Of a stretch of DNA of 64,000 bases, positions 24,826 through 34,123 are shown one piece after another (positions within the stretch are counted from its first letter, which is position 1; each line of letters starts with the position of its first letter). Location: assembly GCF_003583365.1 (NCBI RefSeq), contig NZ_QXED01000019.1, forward strand, positions 1 through 64,000, given 5' to 3'. The stretch comes from Fibrisoma montanum (GTDB taxonomy: Bacteria > Bacteroidota > Bacteroidia > Cytophagales > Spirosomataceae). The notes below the pieces were generated by a model. That model searched no databases and had not been told where the DNA came from. It was given only the letters and a program-made list of their open reading frames with translations. A program made the position numbers and the translations under genes.

Positions 24826-27210
24826 ATGCTACGGTCGTACTGCCTTGTTGCGTTGCGCAACCTGTGGAAACACAAGCTGTTTTCGGCAATCAATGTGTTC
24901 GGCCTGGCATCGGGGTTGGTCGTGTGTTTTCTGGCCGTCGCGCACATCAAGGGTGTATTCGACTACGACAATTTTCACCCAAACCGCGACCGCACGTACC
25001 GCGTCATCACCGACGTAACGAACCGAACCAGCGGCCGGGCGGTGTATGCCACCTCACCATTGGCGCTGGCTCCGGCTCTGAAGCGCGATTACAGCTTCGT
25101 CGACGAGGCTGTCCGCGTCATGGAAGTGCCGGATGAAGAGATGACGGGGAACAACAAACGACTCAACGTTGATAACTTTGCCGTTGACCCCGGCTTTTTC
25201 AGGCTTTTCAATTTCCCGCTGGAAAAAGGTCGCCCGGCCACCGAACCCCGTACGATTGTACTTACTCACAAAACCGCCGTACGCTTCTTTGGCTCATCAG
25301 ATGTTGTCGGCAACGTACTTACTCACAGAAGTTTAGGCCCATTAACCATCACGGGCGTCTTAGCCGATTTGCCGTTGAATACCCATTTCAGGTTTGACGC
25401 GCTCATCTCCCTCACGATTTATCAAAACCCTGATCCACAAGATCCATTCTGGGGCTGGCAACAGTACGACAATGGCTATACGTATGTCTTGCTGAACCCT
25501 TCAGCTTCGGCCAACAACCTGGAAAGGGTGCTATCTTCTATTTCGGGACGGGCAAACCGAGACCTGCGTTCGCCCAACGGATCCCGCTACAGCCTAAGGA
25601 CCCAGGCACTTACCCGGATCTCGCCCTCGCGTGAGCGGCTAAGCCGGTCATTGATCAACGAATGCACGTACGAAGATTTAGTGGGCGAGTTCTTCATAGG
25701 TTTGATTACGTTGCTTCTGGCGGGTTTTAATTACGTTAACCTGACCCTGGCCCGCTCCATTGGTCGGGCCCGTGAAGTCGGCATCCGAAAAGTGGTCGGG
25801 GCTTTGCGCTGGCAGGTGATGGGGCAGTTCATGGCCGAATCCGTTATACTGGCGCTGTTGGCGCTGGGGTTAGCGTACGGCATGGCTGAAGTTATCCGCA
25901 CCATGCCGCTGCCGCAGTATCAGTTTATGATCAGACTGAAGTGGGACTTCCACCTGTGGCTGCTCTTAATCGGCTTTACGCTGATCGTCGGTTTACTGGC
26001 CGGCTTGGCTCCGGCGCGGATACTCTCCGGCTTCGAGCCGGCCCAGGTGTTCAGGAGCTATACCGGCCTGCGCGTGATACGAGGCCTGTCGTTTCGCAAA
26101 ACGCTGATTGTCGTTCAATTTACCATCTCACTCGTCGCTATGATCGTCTTAGTGAGTATAGTCCGACAGTTCCACTTCTTCTCCACGGCCGACTATGGCT
26201 TTCGGCGCGACCGACTCCTGACCATTCGCATCGACGACCAGTCCGCGCAGCGGATGATCAGTGCGTTGAATCAGTTAGCGGGCGTAGAGCGGGTAACGGC
26301 CACCTCAGACCTGCTGAGCGAACTGAACGACTCGCAGTACATACGTCGCGAACGTAACGGTCGTGATTCCGCACAAGCCGCTCTGGTGGCCGTTGATTCC
26401 AACTTTCTCCAGACCATGGACCTGACGCTCCTGGCCGGCCGGAATCTACCTACCCCTGATGGAGCGGCATTACGCGGACAGCCATCTCGGTTCGCGTTAC
26501 TTAACGAAGAAGCCGTACGAACGTTTCGATTGGGCAATCCAGTCGAGGCTGTCGGTCGTTCCTTGTGGTTGAACGACAGCACCGAGGTACAGATTACGGG
26601 TGTACTGAAAAGTTTCAGATTTGGCTGGCTAACTCAACCGATCAAGCCGCTCCTATTGGTTCATCAACCGCGCCAGTTTCGCTACGTTAGCGTTGCCGTA
26701 GCGCAGGGTGCCGAACAAACGGTACTGGCCGAAACAAAGCGCATCTGGAAGCGTCTGCTGCCCTACGAACCCTTCACGGGCGAATGGTACGACGACCAGC
26801 TGTCCCGAAAATACGACAACAGAGAAACCCTAAACCTGCTGTCATTACTCATCGGGATGGCGCTGTCCATTGCTTGCCTTGGCTTGTTGGGCATTGTGAC
26901 GTATAACACCCAGATGCGGATCAAGGAGGTAGGGATCCGGAAGGTGATGGGGGCTACGGTGGCGCAGATTGTTGCGCTCCTATCGTGGAGTTTCGTGAAA
27001 TTGCTGCTCATTGCCGGACTCGTTTCTTACCCGCTGGGTTATTTAGCCGGTACAGCGCTGCTGTCTTATTTCCCTTATCGGGTTACGGTCGGTTTCGAAA
27101 CGTTTGGACTGTGCGTGGGCGTATTGCTGGTAATAGGCGGCCTGACGATTGGCCTCCGAACGTACCGGGCTGCGCAGGCCAATCCAACGGACAGCCTGCG
27201 AACGGAGTAA
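24826..27210 (+). CDS. FtsX/MacB-like permease (second of operon 2)
   Basis: This is a 794-residue close paralogue of the permease at 21619, sharing the N-terminal NLWKHKLFS segment and coupling motifs REVGIRKVVGA and KEVGIRKVMGA; it ends in NPTDSLRTE. The first helix region differs at the start (MLRSYCLVALRNLW). The pair evidently arose by tandem duplication, with a GIN-domain gene kept between the copies. The stop codon abuts the last base of the convergent Uma2-like gene, leaving no room for an intergenic terminator. Confidence 0.92.
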   Translation: MLRSYCLVALRNLWKHKLFSAINVFGLASGLVVCFLAVAHIKGVFDYDNFHPNRDRTYRVITDVTNRTSGRAVYATSPLALAPALKRDYSFVDEAVRVMEVPDEEMTGNNKRLNVDNFAVDPGFFRLFNFPLEKGRPATEPRTIVLTHKTAVRFFGSSDVVGNVLTHRSLGPLTITGVLADLPLNTHFRFDALISLTIYQNPDPQDPFWGWQQYDNGYTYVLLNPSASANNLERVLSSISGRANRDLRSPNGSRYSLRTQALTRISPSRERLSRSLINECTYEDLVGEFFIGLITLLLAGFNYVNLTLARSIGRAREVGIRKVVGALRWQVMGQFMAESVILALLALGLAYGMAEVIRTMPLPQYQFMIRLKWDFHLWLLLIGFTLIVGLLAGLAPARILSGFEPAQVFRSYTGLRVIRGLSFRKTLIVVQFTISLVAMIVLVSIVRQFHFFSTADYGFRRDRLLTIRIDDQSAQRMISALNQLAGVERVTATSDLLSELNDSQYIRRERNGRDSAQAALVAVDSNFLQTMDLTLLAGRNLPTPDGAALRGQPSRFALLNEEAVRTFRLGNPVEAVGRSLWLNDSTEVQITGVLKSFRFGWLTQPIKPLLLVHQPRQFRYVSVAVAQGAEQTVLAETKRIWKRLLPYEPFTGEWYDDQLSRKYDNRETLNLLSLLIGMALSIACLGLLGIVTYNTQMRIKEVGIRKVMGATVAQIVALLSWSFVKLLLIAGLVSYPLGYLAGTALLSYFPYRVTVGFETFGLCVGVLLVIGGLTIGLRTYRAAQANPTDSLRTE

Positions 27211-27735
27211 TCAGGCGAAGACAGCCGCCAGCGGCAGTTCAATACCCGTATTTGGATCGGTCAACGTATCCTCATGGTGAAAGAAAACATAACGATCCGG
27301 TTCGGTGTACACCATAATGGCTTTGATACTTGGCAGCACAATCCAGCAGGATTTGACGCCAAAGTCGAAGTAAACATTAGTTTTATCAACCATATGTTCA
27401 AGACTCTGCGAAGGTGATTGAATTTCGATACAGATAAGAGGATCATTGCGTTTAGCAGAACGATTTGCGTAATCTAACTCAAAGCCAGGGTAAACAGCAA
27501 CATCGGGCGTAGACCCATCTGGTTGTGTCGCCAACGACACCTCACTCATTATACGATATGTCTGACGGTAACGCAGTTTTAGTTCAAAGGACAAATTAGC
27601 TTTAATAGCTGCATGAATAGTATCAGGCTTGGGCTTACCCACGGTCCGCCGGTGCGGCTCGCGTTCGTAATCGGATAACTGTTCAACGGCTGCTTCCATA
27701 ACACGATCAGTTTTTCCAGGGATGAAGTTCATCAT
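27211..27735 (-). CDS. Uma2 family (DUF820) endonuclease-fold protein
   Basis: The 174-residue protein matches the Uma2/DUF820 group of PD-(D/E)xK-fold proteins: PDVAVYP followed by CIEIQSPSQS and a Lys a few residues later (VDKTNVYFDFGVKSCWIV) are the usual core signature. No signal peptide is present, so it is cytoplasmic. Family members are annotated as putative restriction-like nucleases, but their biological role is not established, and they are often scattered in many copies across genomes. It is convergent with the permease operon, the two stop codons being directly adjacent, and divergent from the surface-protein gene at 27859. Confidence 0.85.
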   Translation of the reverse strand: MMNFIPGKTDRVMEAAVEQLSDYEREPHRRTVGKPKPDTIHAAIKANLSFELKLRYRQTYRIMSEVSLATQPDGSTPDVAVYPGFELDYANRSAKRNDPLICIEIQSPSQSLEHMVDKTNVYFDFGVKSCWIVLPSIKAIMVYTEPDRYVFFHHEDTLTDPNTGIELPLAAVFA

Positions 27736-27858
27736 GCTTCGCTCTGCCTCAAAATCGCCCTGCGCAGCAGAATTAGATCACCTTACACTAAGTACATTTC
27801 TTAACACAACCGGTATACTAAGTTTTGCTTACCGCCGTTCTCCAGAAAACTCGGAAGT

Positions 27859-29610
27859 ATGATCCGGCTCCTGGTACTTGGTTGGGTATACCTGTTCGCT
27901 GGCGTAGTCGGTTATAGCCAGCCCGTTGACTGTAGCAATATTGGCTTTGAAGAAGGTACCTTCAGAGGCTGGGAGCGGTGGATAGGCTATCCTGCAGATT
28001 CAGCCCAAAAAGTATTTTTCATCAGTTTACGATCAGGCAGCGAACATCTGGGCACCGGCCTTTTCGGGCATACGATTACCAAAATTACCGATGGCTATGA
28101 TCCATTTATCAATGAGCAGATACCGGTAGTAGCCCCAGGAAGCCAGCATTCTGTTCGACTTGGAACGTCAGCAATTGGTAGTACCGCTGATCAACTCCGC
28201 TCAACGCTGCGAGTAAGTGCCGATGCACCTTTATTACTTTATCGGTTTGCGGTGGTATTACAAAACCCTAATCATAAACCTTACCAACAGCCAGCCTTTC
28301 GTTTACTGATACGTACACCACAGGGTGATACAATTCCATGCGGCTATTACCAAGCTTCTGCAAGCAATCAGACTGCTGGGTTTACTAAGCAAGGCGGTTT
28401 GATATATCTGAACTGGACCAACTGCATAGTTGATCTGCGTCCTTACATCGGCCAACAACTAACGATTGAGGTGACTGCTCATGGTTGTACAGACGGCGCA
28501 CATTTCGGATATGCTTATTTTGACGCCCGGTGTCTCGAAGCCGCTGTAACGGCCGCTTCATTTTGTTCGCAACAAGACACTACTACAACCTTGTCGGCTC
28601 CAACAGGCTTCGATCAGTATCAATGGAGTACAGGAGACACCACGGCAACTATTACAGTCGTTCCACGGATAGGTGATCGTTATTGGGTGAAAGTCCGGTC
28701 TCAGTCTACGCTCAGATCGGATTGCTCTGTTGAGCTTATGCTCCCCTACGAAGTTAAAGAGGAACTCGTACCTACCAGCCAAACCATTAGCCTATGCGCC
28801 GGAGAATCGTACCAAGTTGGTGACTCTGTATATACACGTTCGGGTACATACCGAACCGTCATCAAACGACCAGCACCCCTTTGTGACAGCGTGATCGTAA
28901 CAAAACTGACGGTGCTGCCTCCGGTGAATTCCACTCAAAGTAAAACCATCTGCATCGGCAATACCTTAGTTGTAGGCGACAGCACCTACACAACCACTGG
29001 CACGTACCAGACCCGCTTTCGTCGGGCGGCTCCCCTCTGCGACAGCGTAGTGACCACCCATCTCGTGGTTCAGCAGGTTGATCTGGGCTCCTTTCAGGAC
29101 ACACTGGTTGTACAGGGCGATAGTATTCAGTTAAAAGCTCTTGTTCCGGGCGGAGCCAATTATGCGTACAGTTGGTCGCCTACCGATGGCCTATCCTGCC
29201 CCACTTGTGCTGTCACCTGGGCAAAGCCCGGCCAAACAACTCAATACCGGCTGACTGCCCGAATAGCTGACTCAGGCTGCGAAGCGTCTCAAACCATGCG
29301 TGTTCAGGTAGTTCCGTGCACTATTAATGTCCCCAATTCTTTTTCACCGAACGGCGATGGTATCAATGACCAGTTTACCATCTTATCAAGCCCCTGCGTA
29401 AAGCAAGTCAGGCTGTTGATCGTATACAACCGATGGGGTCAGGTTATCTTTTACGGAACTAACGAGTCAAACCAGAACTCCTCGGTAAGCTGGGACGGAA
29501 CCTTTCGGGGCGAAGCGGCCGACGTTGGCGTCTATCCATATCAAATCCTTTTCGAATCGCCGGTGGGCGGTGTTCGTAAACATAGTGGAGCGTTGTTACT
29601 GCTTCGGTGA
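27859..29610 (+). CDS. Surface protein with type B (gliding-motility type) sorting domain
   Basis: The 583-residue protein starts with a signal peptide (about 1-20, GYSQ). After a jelly-roll-like N-terminal region (about 25-230) come an Ig/PKD-like segment and two tandem Cys-containing repeats of about 65 residues (around 308-405: SLCAGESYQVGDSVYTRSGTY and ICIGNTLVVGDSTYTTTGTY). A further PKD-like segment (YSWSPTDGLSCPTC) precedes the C-terminal CHU_C domain (about 485-583), recognised by VPNSFSPNGDGINDQF, YNRWGQVIF and WDGTFRG. That domain directs export by the type IX system and retention at the surface. Ligand is unknown. Its DNA looks somewhat AT-richer than the flanking genes. Confidence 0.9.
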   Translation: MIRLLVLGWVYLFAGVVGYSQPVDCSNIGFEEGTFRGWERWIGYPADSAQKVFFISLRSGSEHLGTGLFGHTITKITDGYDPFINEQIPVVAPGSQHSVRLGTSAIGSTADQLRSTLRVSADAPLLLYRFAVVLQNPNHKPYQQPAFRLLIRTPQGDTIPCGYYQASASNQTAGFTKQGGLIYLNWTNCIVDLRPYIGQQLTIEVTAHGCTDGAHFGYAYFDARCLEAAVTAASFCSQQDTTTTLSAPTGFDQYQWSTGDTTATITVVPRIGDRYWVKVRSQSTLRSDCSVELMLPYEVKEELVPTSQTISLCAGESYQVGDSVYTRSGTYRTVIKRPAPLCDSVIVTKLTVLPPVNSTQSKTICIGNTLVVGDSTYTTTGTYQTRFRRAAPLCDSVVTTHLVVQQVDLGSFQDTLVVQGDSIQLKALVPGGANYAYSWSPTDGLSCPTCAVTWAKPGQTTQYRLTARIADSGCEASQTMRVQVVPCTINVPNSFSPNGDGINDQFTILSSPCVKQVRLLIVYNRWGQVIFYGTNESNQNSSVSWDGTFRGEAADVGVYPYQILFESPVGGVRKHSGALLLLR

Positions 29611-29745
29611 TGCACACCCTTGATTTCTTTAATCATATACTTCGCGCCAAGGATACTTCCCGCAGAAGGCAACACAACTTAGCCACCGGGAAGGAGTTCA
29701 GCATCAGGATCGTTACCTTTCAGGTATCACGTAAACAGCCTTGCT

Positions 29746-30843
29746 ATGTGTCGCGCTTGTGGTTTTCTGGTTGTGCTTTGGGTTGTGGTTTCGGGAAGTA
29801 GTTCAGCACAGTCGCCATCCAACCGACAGGCGGCTACGCACGGCCTGAAAGGTGAGTATTTCAACGGACCAAACTTTGAGCGAAAAGTGCTCACCCGAAT
29901 TGATCCGCAGGTAAGTTTTGACTGGAACTGGCAGATGCCCGGCCCGGGCGTGCCACGCGAGTATTTTTCGGTGCGCTGGACCGGTAAGCTCTACGCCCCG
30001 CGGTCGGGCAAATACCAGTTCAGCGCGACGGTCGACGATGGCGTACGGGTCTGGGTTGGCGGCAAAAAGGTAATCGATGAGTGGCGCAAGCAGGATGACA
30101 CTCAATTCGTGGGTGAAATCATCCTCAAAGCCGGCAACTACTATGATCTGAAAGTTGAGTACTACAATGACTGGAAAGGCAGCATCATCAACCTGTTCTG
30201 GAAATTACCTGTAGACAAGCGAATTGCATCGACGGCGTTTCCGGATATTATTCCAGCCAATTTTCTTGTTCCGTCATTACCGGCTAAACCTAAAGCCAGT
30301 CCGGCGGTAGCGGCACCTAAACCCGTTGCGGCCAAAAACAACGTAGCGGCCAAGACCAGCAAATCCGTGGCGACGGCTACGCGGTCGCTGCGCCCCACTC
30401 CCCCCAAAACAGCCGGTGTTGGTCAACCGGTGGCAGCCAAAACGCTCAACACACCTACGGCCGAAAGCAGCAACCCCATCAATACGTTCGAAACGCTGAC
30501 CGCCGGTACGACGGTGGTGTTGCAGCAGGTCCTGTTTGAGCAGAGCAGCTACGTACTGCGACCCGAATCCTACGCGGAATTGAACCGGCTGCTGAAGGCG
30601 CTTCAAAAACACCCGGCAGCCCGGCTTGACATCAGCGGCCATACCGACAACGTAGGCGACCCGCGGCTCAATCTCGCCCTGTCGGAGAACCGGGCCAAAG
30701 TTGTAGCGAACTACCTGATCCGTCGCGGCATTGCCGAAGACCGGCTCGACGCGAAAGGCTTCGGCGGTACCCGTCCGGTGGCCGGCAACAACACCGAATC
30801 GGACCGGGCCAGAAACCGACGGGTCGAAATTCAGGTCCGGTAG
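29746..30843 (+). CDS. PA14 and OmpA domain envelope protein, copy 1
   Basis: The 365-residue protein has a signal peptide (1-21), a PA14 domain (about 28-150: GLKGEYFNGPNFE, FSVRWTGKLYAP, VDDGVRVWVGGKKVIDEW, LKVEYYNDWKGS), an Ala/Pro/Lys-rich low-complexity linker (about 175-245) and a C-terminal OmpA-like peptidoglycan-binding domain (about 255-365, with VLFEQSSYVL, ISGHTDNVGDPRLN and NRRVEIQV). PA14 domains generally bind carbohydrate, and the OmpA domain binds the wall, so the protein may link the wall to a glycan. A closely related gene follows. TACCTTTC at 29714 is a near match to the -7 element. Confidence 0.9.
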   Translation: MCRACGFLVVLWVVVSGSSSAQSPSNRQAATHGLKGEYFNGPNFERKVLTRIDPQVSFDWNWQMPGPGVPREYFSVRWTGKLYAPRSGKYQFSATVDDGVRVWVGGKKVIDEWRKQDDTQFVGEIILKAGNYYDLKVEYYNDWKGSIINLFWKLPVDKRIASTAFPDIIPANFLVPSLPAKPKASPAVAAPKPVAAKNNVAAKTSKSVATATRSLRPTPPKTAGVGQPVAAKTLNTPTAESSNPINTFETLTAGTTVVLQQVLFEQSSYVLRPESYAELNRLLKALQKHPAARLDISGHTDNVGDPRLNLALSENRAKVVANYLIRRGIAEDRLDAKGFGGTRPVAGNNTESDRARNRRVEIQVR

Positions 30844-30972
30844 ACCGTCGGGCCGTTAACCGACCGGACACCCGTCAGGCAGCTCAGGGTGGCACTTTTA
30901 CCACCGGTGTAAATCCAGCCGGCCGCGTCGTTTTTCTGCCTACCTTCTTCTGGTCAAATGCTTCCTCCTGTT

Positions 30973-32100
30973 ATGAAAACCTTTACCCTGATGGCGCTGC
31001 TGGCCCTGCTGGTTCACGGCGTCAACGCCCAGCAGCAGGGGCTGCGGGGTGAATACTACGACGGCCCGAACTTTAACCGGAAGGTGTTTATCCGCAACGA
31101 CCGGCAGATCAACTTCAACTGGCGGGGCACGAGTCCCGGTCGGGGCATCGGCACGGAATTTTACTCGATTCGCTGGACGGGTCTGCTTCGCCCCCCCACC
31201 GACGCGACGTATCAGTTTACAGCCGAAGTCGACGACGGCATCCGGCTGTGGGTAGGCAACCGGACCATCATCGATGCCTGGGGGCTGCACGACAACGTGA
31301 CGTTTACGGGTAAGGTGAAGCTGAGAGGGGGTGGTCTGTACGACCTGCGCATTGACTATTACAACGATATTCTGGAGGGTGAAATCAAACTGTACTGGCA
31401 AATGATCGGAGCCGACAATACACCCATCGGCCCCAAACAACTGATTGCTACCCAATATCTGATCATGCCGCCCCGACCCAAGCCGGCCGTAGCCGCCAGA
31501 CCGACCCCCAAACCGCAGCCAGTGACCACTACGCCGACGGTGACCGCTACCACGCCCCGGCCTACCACGAAGAAGCTAACCCCGACTAAACCAGCCGTAT
31601 CGGCAGCCGGCAAGACGACGCCCCCAACGCCCAAACCCAACGTATCGCCGGCGAGTACACCAGCGGTAGTTACCAGTAAACCAATCCCGACGACCACCGC
31701 TCAGGCAGATCCGCCCGCCGTAGCCGAACAACCGCCCGTTACGTTCACCCGGCTGGAGTCGGGGCAGACGCTCGTTCTTCAGAACGTCATGTTCCAGCAG
31801 AGCAGCTACATCCTGCTGCCCGAATCGTACCTCGAACTGAACAAACTGGTGCAGGCCCTGCGCAGCCATCCAGCGGTGCAGCTTGTGATCAGTGGGCATA
31901 CCGACAACGTAGGCGATCCGCGGCTCAACCAGTCGCTGTCGGAGTACCGGGCCAAAGTGGTGATGAGCTACCTGGTTCGGCACGGCATCGAGGAGAGTCG
32001 GCTGAGTGCCAAAGGCTACGGCTGCACCCGACCGGTAGCGGGCAACGACACCGAATCTGATCGGTCGAAAAACCGGCGCGTGGAAATTCATGTGCATTGA
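30973..32100 (+). CDS. PA14 and OmpA domain envelope protein, copy 2
   Basis: The start is placed at 30973, which gives a clean signal peptide (MKTFTLMALLALLVHGVNAQ); an in-frame ATG five codons earlier is possible. The 375-residue product repeats the plan of its neighbour: PA14 (about 22-145), a Thr/Pro/Lys-rich linker and an OmpA-like domain (about 262-372, with VMFQQSSYILLPESYLELN and ISGHTDNVGDPRLN). The domains are strongly conserved between copies while the linkers share only composition, as expected for a tandem duplication followed by free drift of the linker. Confidence 0.9.
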   Translation: MKTFTLMALLALLVHGVNAQQQGLRGEYYDGPNFNRKVFIRNDRQINFNWRGTSPGRGIGTEFYSIRWTGLLRPPTDATYQFTAEVDDGIRLWVGNRTIIDAWGLHDNVTFTGKVKLRGGGLYDLRIDYYNDILEGEIKLYWQMIGADNTPIGPKQLIATQYLIMPPRPKPAVAARPTPKPQPVTTTPTVTATTPRPTTKKLTPTKPAVSAAGKTTPPTPKPNVSPASTPAVVTSKPIPTTTAQADPPAVAEQPPVTFTRLESGQTLVLQNVMFQQSSYILLPESYLELNKLVQALRSHPAVQLVISGHTDNVGDPRLNQSLSEYRAKVVMSYLVRHGIEESRLSAKGYGCTRPVAGNDTESDRSKNRRVEIHVH

Positions 32101-32159
32101 TACGTAGGTCGAAAAAAGCCGTATTTTCACCTGCCTAAAACCTAAACCTCCTTTACTCA

Positions 32160-33917
32160 ATGTTTTTATGTCGATGCGCCTGCCTGCTGCTGTTATGGCC
32201 GCTGGTAAGCACCGCTCAGACCACCCCAACGGCCAATCAGGCGTATCAGTACCTTCAGAACGAACGGGCCCGGGTTCGCCAGATCATCGGTACCAGTACC
32301 ACACCCCTAACCGACAGCCTCAAAAAGGGGGCTCAGGTGTTGCAGGAAGCCCTGGCTTACTACCAACGCCCCGATATTCTGGCGCTGACCAAAACTAACA
32401 AATCGTTGTATTACCGTAAGACCGACATCCTGTACGACTTATCACGCATACAGAGTCGGCTCAACGATCAACCGGCGGCAGTGGCTTCACTCCAGCAGTT
32501 GCTGACACCGGAGTTTGCCGATGTGTACGCCCCCTGGATTCTCGACGACTCTTACCTAACTTCAGTTCGGCAGGACCCAGCCCTTAAACCAATTCTGGAC
32601 AAGGCCGCTGCTGGGATCAACACGTTCCGGTCGAAAGCGCTGACAACACCCTATCAACCCAACCTCAGCGACGACGAGAAGGTAGCCGGGCTGTCAAAGA
32701 TGTGGGCGGAAGCCAAGTACAACTTCGCGTATTTCGATCATATCCCCGATGTTGACTGGGACAGGCTATATCTGGAATACCTGCCCAAAGTGCGCGCCAC
32801 GCCTAATACGGTGGCCTACTACCGGGTGCTGAAGCAGTTCTACGCCCAACTCCGCGACGGCCATACGGATGTCTGGGCGCCAAGCGGTCCACTGGCCGAC
32901 TCGGTGGCGTTCCGGCCACCCGTAGTGGCTCAGTTGGTCGAAGGCCGGGTATTTGTGCAGCAGGTCCGGCACGACAGCCTGATGCGTTCCGGCATTATTC
33001 CGGGTCTGGAGATTGTGCAGATCGACGGCTTACCGGTTCGTGACTATGCCGACCGCTACGTTCGGCCGTATCAGAGCGGCTCAACACCCCAGAACATCGA
33101 TGTACAGACGTACGGCTATCAGCTGCTGCGAGGTCCTAAAGATCGGCCGGTGACGGTAATGTTCCGCGACGCCAGGGGAAAGACGTTCAGTCGCGCGTTA
33201 CCCCGTAGTGGCTATTCAACACTAACCCCGGTCGAATCGGTGATCATTAAGTACCTGCCGGGGAACGTCGCCTACGTCCAGCTCAACGAGTTTGAAAGTA
33301 ACAGGGGATTTAAACGCTTCGTGGCGGCTTTCGACACGATTGCGGCTGCCAACGCGCTGATTCTGGACGTTCGGCAAAATGGCGGTGGTGATTCGGGCAA
33401 CGGCTGGAATATCCTCAGCTACCTGACGGATAAACCCTTCGCTACGGGTAGCTACCGTTCGCGTGTGTACAGCCCGGTTCGGCGGGCCCGGGGCGAAAAC
33501 GTCCTGTTCGAACCGGTCGACACGGGCAATACGTGGGCGGCCAATCGCGAAAAGCTGTTCAGCAAACCGGTGGCGGTCCTCATCGGCGGCATGACCTTCT
33601 CGGCCGCCGAAGACTTCACAGTGGCGTTTGCCGCTATGAAACGCGGTAAGCTGATTGGCGAACCAACCGGTGGCAGTACCGGTCAGCCGCTGGGCTTTTC
33701 GCTGCCGGGCGGCATCATGGCCCGGGTCTGCACTAAACGAGACGCCTTCCCCGACGGCACCGAGTGGGTCGGCAAAGGCATTCAGCCCGACATCCTGATC
33801 CGCCCGACCGCAGCCGACGTACTGGCCGGTCGCGACCCGGCGCTTGACGCGGCTCTCCGCGAGCTGGCTCCTCCGGTGGCCACCAAACCGGCCAGAAAAA
33901 CAAAATCATCGCGATAA
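32160..33917 (+). CDS. Exported S41-family (C-terminal processing/tricorn type) peptidase
   Basis: The 585-residue protein has a signal peptide (1-19) and a helical N-terminal region of about 200 residues. A PDZ-like segment follows (about 270-325: SGIIPGLEIVQIDGLPV), then the S41 protease domain (about 355-560), with YVQLNEF, LILDVRQNGGGDSG and GGMTFSAAEDF. The likely nucleophile is Ser481 in TFSAAEDF. The TFSAAEDF context resembles tricorn-core-like S41 members rather than CtpA, and no catalytic Lys is obvious at the CtpA position. It presumably cleaves envelope proteins. It follows the PA14-OmpA pair by 59 bp. Confidence 0.9.
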   Translation: MFLCRCACLLLLWPLVSTAQTTPTANQAYQYLQNERARVRQIIGTSTTPLTDSLKKGAQVLQEALAYYQRPDILALTKTNKSLYYRKTDILYDLSRIQSRLNDQPAAVASLQQLLTPEFADVYAPWILDDSYLTSVRQDPALKPILDKAAAGINTFRSKALTTPYQPNLSDDEKVAGLSKMWAEAKYNFAYFDHIPDVDWDRLYLEYLPKVRATPNTVAYYRVLKQFYAQLRDGHTDVWAPSGPLADSVAFRPPVVAQLVEGRVFVQQVRHDSLMRSGIIPGLEIVQIDGLPVRDYADRYVRPYQSGSTPQNIDVQTYGYQLLRGPKDRPVTVMFRDARGKTFSRALPRSGYSTLTPVESVIIKYLPGNVAYVQLNEFESNRGFKRFVAAFDTIAAANALILDVRQNGGGDSGNGWNILSYLTDKPFATGSYRSRVYSPVRRARGENVLFEPVDTGNTWAANREKLFSKPVAVLIGGMTFSAAEDFTVAFAAMKRGKLIGEPTGGSTGQPLGFSLPGGIMARVCTKRDAFPDGTEWVGKGIQPDILIRPTAADVLAGRDPALDAALRELAPPVATKPARKTKSSR

Positions 33918-34123
33918 CGGCTGTTCGAAAGCGTACACAACATGTCCATTTTTGAACAACAGGGGTTGACAGATAGCGCCATGCTGTTCAATAACAGGGT
34001 TTTCGGGAGCTGGCATGCCCCTTGTACCAAAATAATGCAGGACGCATAGGGGTAAGGACGCAACGAACTGTCCTGCTTTTGCATCTTTCAACCAAACCAA
34101 GTCGTGTACTTACTAAATACGCC

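Noticed and set aside
29607-29801. Open frame of 64 codons between the type IX surface protein and the first PA14-OmpA gene
   Set aside because: Composition is not protein-like and it overlaps the signal peptide of the PA14-OmpA gene in another frame.
33906-34100. 64-codon open frame on the minus strand between the S41 gene and the DUF4097-like gene, with a fairly protein-like C-terminal half
   Set aside because: It overlaps the end of the S41 gene, has no signal or domain, and the region also holds the leader of the downstream gene. Too little to call a gene.
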